A DNA stretch of 16,560 bases from JANXLS01 sp037129555 (GTDB taxonomy: Bacteria > Planctomycetota > SZUA-567 > H5-PLA8): NCBI GenBank assembly GCA_037129555.1, contig JBAXUS010000140.1:1-16560 (forward strand), in the 5' to 3' direction. Below are positions 15,082 to 16,560 of the stretch, in pieces. The translations under genes were made by a program, and so were the position numbers. The first letter of the stretch is position 1. Each line of letters opens with the position of its first letter. The notes under the pieces are model-generated. The model did no database searches and had not been told where the DNA came from. It saw nothing but the letters and a program-made list of their open reading frames with translations.

Positions 15082-15214
15082 CCCCCATCAATCAAGCCGG
15101 AAGTAGAGACGGCACATTCTTACCCATGCGGTGGTTGAGCACTGCGCTTTTCAACTACTCCAGCACTGGGCGCTTTTGCAGCAGCAACGTTTGCACGGCA
15201 GTCACTCAATGTAA
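15082..15214. other. Unassigned stretch between the IS remnant and the intron domains
   Basis: This may contain the tail of the group II intron domain IV or other insertion debris. On the minus strand short open pieces occur (about 15158-15207 and 15092-15154, the second ending NHRMGKNVPSLLPA then stop), separated by one TAG. I recognise neither. On the plus strand one frame is open throughout but does not look like an intron-encoded reverse transcriptase. Confidence 0.3.
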
Positions 15215-15288
15215 GAGCCGTGTGCGGTAACTCCGCACGCACGGATCTGTGCGGGGGGCGGTCCGAAAGGGCCGTCCCTACCGCGAAC
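15215..15288 (+). mobile_element. Group II intron 3' end (domains V and VI), truncated
   Basis: Domain V is at 15215-15247. It starts GAGCCGT with the AGC triad, has a tip stem GTGCGG/CCGCAC around a TAACT loop, a 2-nt GC bulge on the 3' side, and closes with ACGGATC. Domain VI follows at 15251-15284: outer GCGG/CCGC, inner 10-bp stem GGGGCGGTCC/GGGCCGTCCC (two G-U pairs) with a GAAA tetraloop, and a TA bulge that places the branch-point A at 15280. The intron would end at AC (15287-15288), 8 nt after that A. The sequence resembles bacterial intron ends I know. No reverse transcriptase or 5' intron end is in the window, so it is a dead remnant. Confidence 0.8.
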
Positions 15289-15711
15289 GCCTTTTCTTAA
15301 ATCGACGCGGAACCAGCCATCGCTGTTTTTTTTGTGCATCCTGCATCCAGAGCGCGAGCCGAATTCCCCGAGGTCGTATTGCTCCCACGTCCTGCCCATG
15401 TCGGGTGAATAAATGAAGCCGCAGGCATAGGTGGATGCGGGAGCACAGTGAGAGGCGAGCATCACGCCGTCCTGCACGATCATGTTCGCGGATTCGAACG
15501 CGGGGTTGTACAGCAGGGTGTGCGCGACCTTCTCGGTGAGGTCGGCGGGCGCGCAGGTGAAGATGCCACGGTCATGAGCGGGGGTGAATTTGGGACCGTT
15601 TGCATCGGCGATCCAGTAAAGACGGCCACCAACGAAATTGATGCCGCCGGATTTGAAACGCGAATTTGAATTCACGGAGATGAGTATCTTCCAATCCCAA
15701 TCTCCTCATGA
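15289..15711 (-). pseudogene. Sialidase/BNR-like gene fragment, interrupted by the intron
   Basis: A minus-strand frame without stops from about 15711 down to the intron border encodes about 140 residues typical of sialidase-like beta-propeller proteins: WDWKILISVNSNSRF, GGINFVGGRLYWIADANG, then FIYSPDMGRTWEQYDL (a BNR/Asp-box-like repeat), then WFRVDLRKG. A GTG at 15675 is available, but the sequence similarity to the family appears to start before it and is cut by a TGA at about 15709, so the N-terminus is missing. At the other end the frame reads on into intron domains VI and V (to a stop at 15202), so its last roughly 27 residues are intron-derived and not protein-like. Both ends are lost, so it is a pseudogene fragment. 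Confidence 0.65.
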
Positions 15712-15743
15712 CCTCGATATGAATACCGTACTCTCTCATTCAA

Positions 15744-15774
15744 TAAAAAAAGTGCCGCCCAAATCAGGCGGCAC
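15744..15774 (-). terminator. Rho-independent terminator after the DUF2950 gene
   Basis: GTGCCGCC (15752-15759) pairs perfectly with GGCGGCAC (15767-15774), with a 7-nt loop. On the minus strand it is followed by seven T (complement of 15745-15751). It lies 26 nt past the DUF2950 stop codon. Confidence 0.92.
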
Positions 15775-15800
15775 GTCTCCCATCATCACATCTTAATCCA

Positions 15801-16560
15801 TTACTTCTCTTCAGCCGCCACAAGCGCCCACGTCGCATCCGGATTGTATTCATCCATTGCAGCCGCGAGTTTTGCGGTGTCCTTGCCCAGATTCTTCTGG
15901 CGTACGATGCCTTGATGATTGATCACAAATGTCATCACACCTGACGCGTCATAATCCGCAGGCCATGCAATCAATGCGAAGCCGGCAATCATATTCCCGT
16001 TGATGACATAATCATGTTTGCCATTCGGAACGTTAGCGCCTTGCTTCGTGATGATTTTGAAATAATAACCATTGTACGGAACGTTCGCTCCGGACATGAA
16101 TTGTTCTTCGTCATCAACGAGAGCGGCCAACGGGCTGGCAGCTACGTTTGAATTCGCTGCGACGGGCCAATACAAACCGTCTTTCTGCCCTTTCGTGCTG
16201 ATCATTTTCTGAGCGTATTTCGTGACGCGATCACCGGTGCGATCCATGCTGGCGTAGGCGCGTTGTGCTTCATCGAAGCCGTCCACAAATTTAAGCGCTG
16301 CCAATTCATTGCGACCGATGCGGCGGTTCAGAATTTCTTCTTTTCCAGCGGCCGTGTCGAAGTGCCATTTTGAATCTGCTTTGACCAACGGGATCGGGTA
16401 CGGCCAGCACTTGAGACCCAGACAGGCCGTCGCTTTATCGCCGTCCACAGTGATTTTTAAACCTTCCTTCGCCAGCAAACTTAAACGCGTTCGCGTCTCC
16501 GAACTGGCTTCCTTATCACTCTGAACAATCAGGTCGCGGTGTTCGTGGCCCAAGACATTC
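15801..16560 (-). CDS. DUF2950 family protein, 5' end outside the window
   Basis: The fold and function of DUF2950 are not known to me beyond being an exported bacterial family. The typical core is clear: GQKDGLYWPVA, SPLAALV, PYNGYYFKIITKQGANVPNG, DYVINGNMIAGFALIAWPADY, SGVMTFVINHQGIVRQKNLG, ending DEYNPDATWALVAAEEK. The frame stays open to the right edge. The leftmost possible start there (TTG at 16553) has no ribosome site, and family members begin with a signal peptide that is missing here, so the true start lies beyond 16560. At least 252 residues are in the window. A strong terminator follows it. Confidence 0.88.
   Translation of the reverse strand, partial: NVLGHEHRDLIVQSDKEASSETRTRLSLLAKEGLKITVDGDKATACLGLKCWPYPIPLVKADSKWHFDTAAGKEEILNRRIGRNELAALKFVDGFDEAQRAYASMDRTGDRVTKYAQKMISTKGQKDGLYWPVAANSNVAASPLAALVDDEEQFMSGANVPYNGYYFKIITKQGANVPNGKHDYVINGNMIAGFALIAWPADYDASGVMTFVINHQGIVRQKNLGKDTAKLAAAMDEYNPDATWALVAAEEK

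Noticed and set aside
15202..15288. C-terminal end of the sialidase-like reading frame
   Set aside because: This part is better explained as group II intron domains V and VI on the opposite strand. The predicted residues there do not resemble the family.
16551..16553. TTG as the start of the DUF2950 gene
   Set aside because: It has no ribosome site, and the family normally begins with a signal peptide. The frame is still open at the window edge, so the gene is simply cut.

Overview
The window looks like a bacterial chromosome segment from the Planctomycetota or a relative in the PVC group. This is inferred from gene content, not from a marker gene. It carries a large DUF6288-type PDZ/toroid protein, a membrane-anchored DUF3352-like protein with a coiled coil, a formylglycine-generating-enzyme (FGE)-fold membrane protein, a DUF2950 protein and a DUF4140/DUF4139 protein. 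Base composition is moderate, around 53% GC by eye. Almost every gene stands alone with long intergenic DNA, and only groES-groEL forms an obvious operon.

Layout. Positions 142-2272 hold groES-groEL on the minus strand, with a strong terminator after groEL. Positions 2882-4792 (minus) hold a secreted DUF4140/DUF4139 (MuiA-like) protein. A divergent AT-rich region then holds a good sigma70-type promoter and a structured leader for a FliA/WhiG-type sigma factor (5254-6195, plus), which ends in a perfect-stem terminator. Next come a small secreted YHS/TRASH-like cysteine protein (minus, 6347-6685) and, divergently, an 861-residue membrane-anchored protein (7002-9587, plus). Convergent to that is an FGE-fold protein whose domain is split by two transmembrane helices (9615-10775, minus). 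After it come trpS (10870-11841, minus) and the DUF6288-type protein (12040-14553, minus).

The right end is a scar zone. It holds the N-terminal stub of a DDE transposase (14696-15028), a group II intron 3' end with recognisable domains V and VI (15215-15288), and a sialidase-like gene fragment that runs antisense into that intron (15289-15711). The window closes with a DUF2950 gene cut by the edge.

The most distinctive non-coding signal is a set of three unrelated short-period repeats (units of about 7-10 nt), each arranged as facing arms that can fold back. They are an ATTGAC type between groES and groEL, a CACAAAG type downstream of the MuiA-like gene, and a CGCGAAT type between the FGE-fold gene and trpS. 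The CGCGAAT type has a third copy after the sigma gene, and one of its arms appears to form the first codons of the FGE-fold gene.

The genes do not form one visible pathway. The window mixes housekeeping genes (chaperonin, tRNA charging, sigma factor) with envelope or secreted proteins of unknown role. I see no defence system, CRISPR array, tRNA or rRNA gene.
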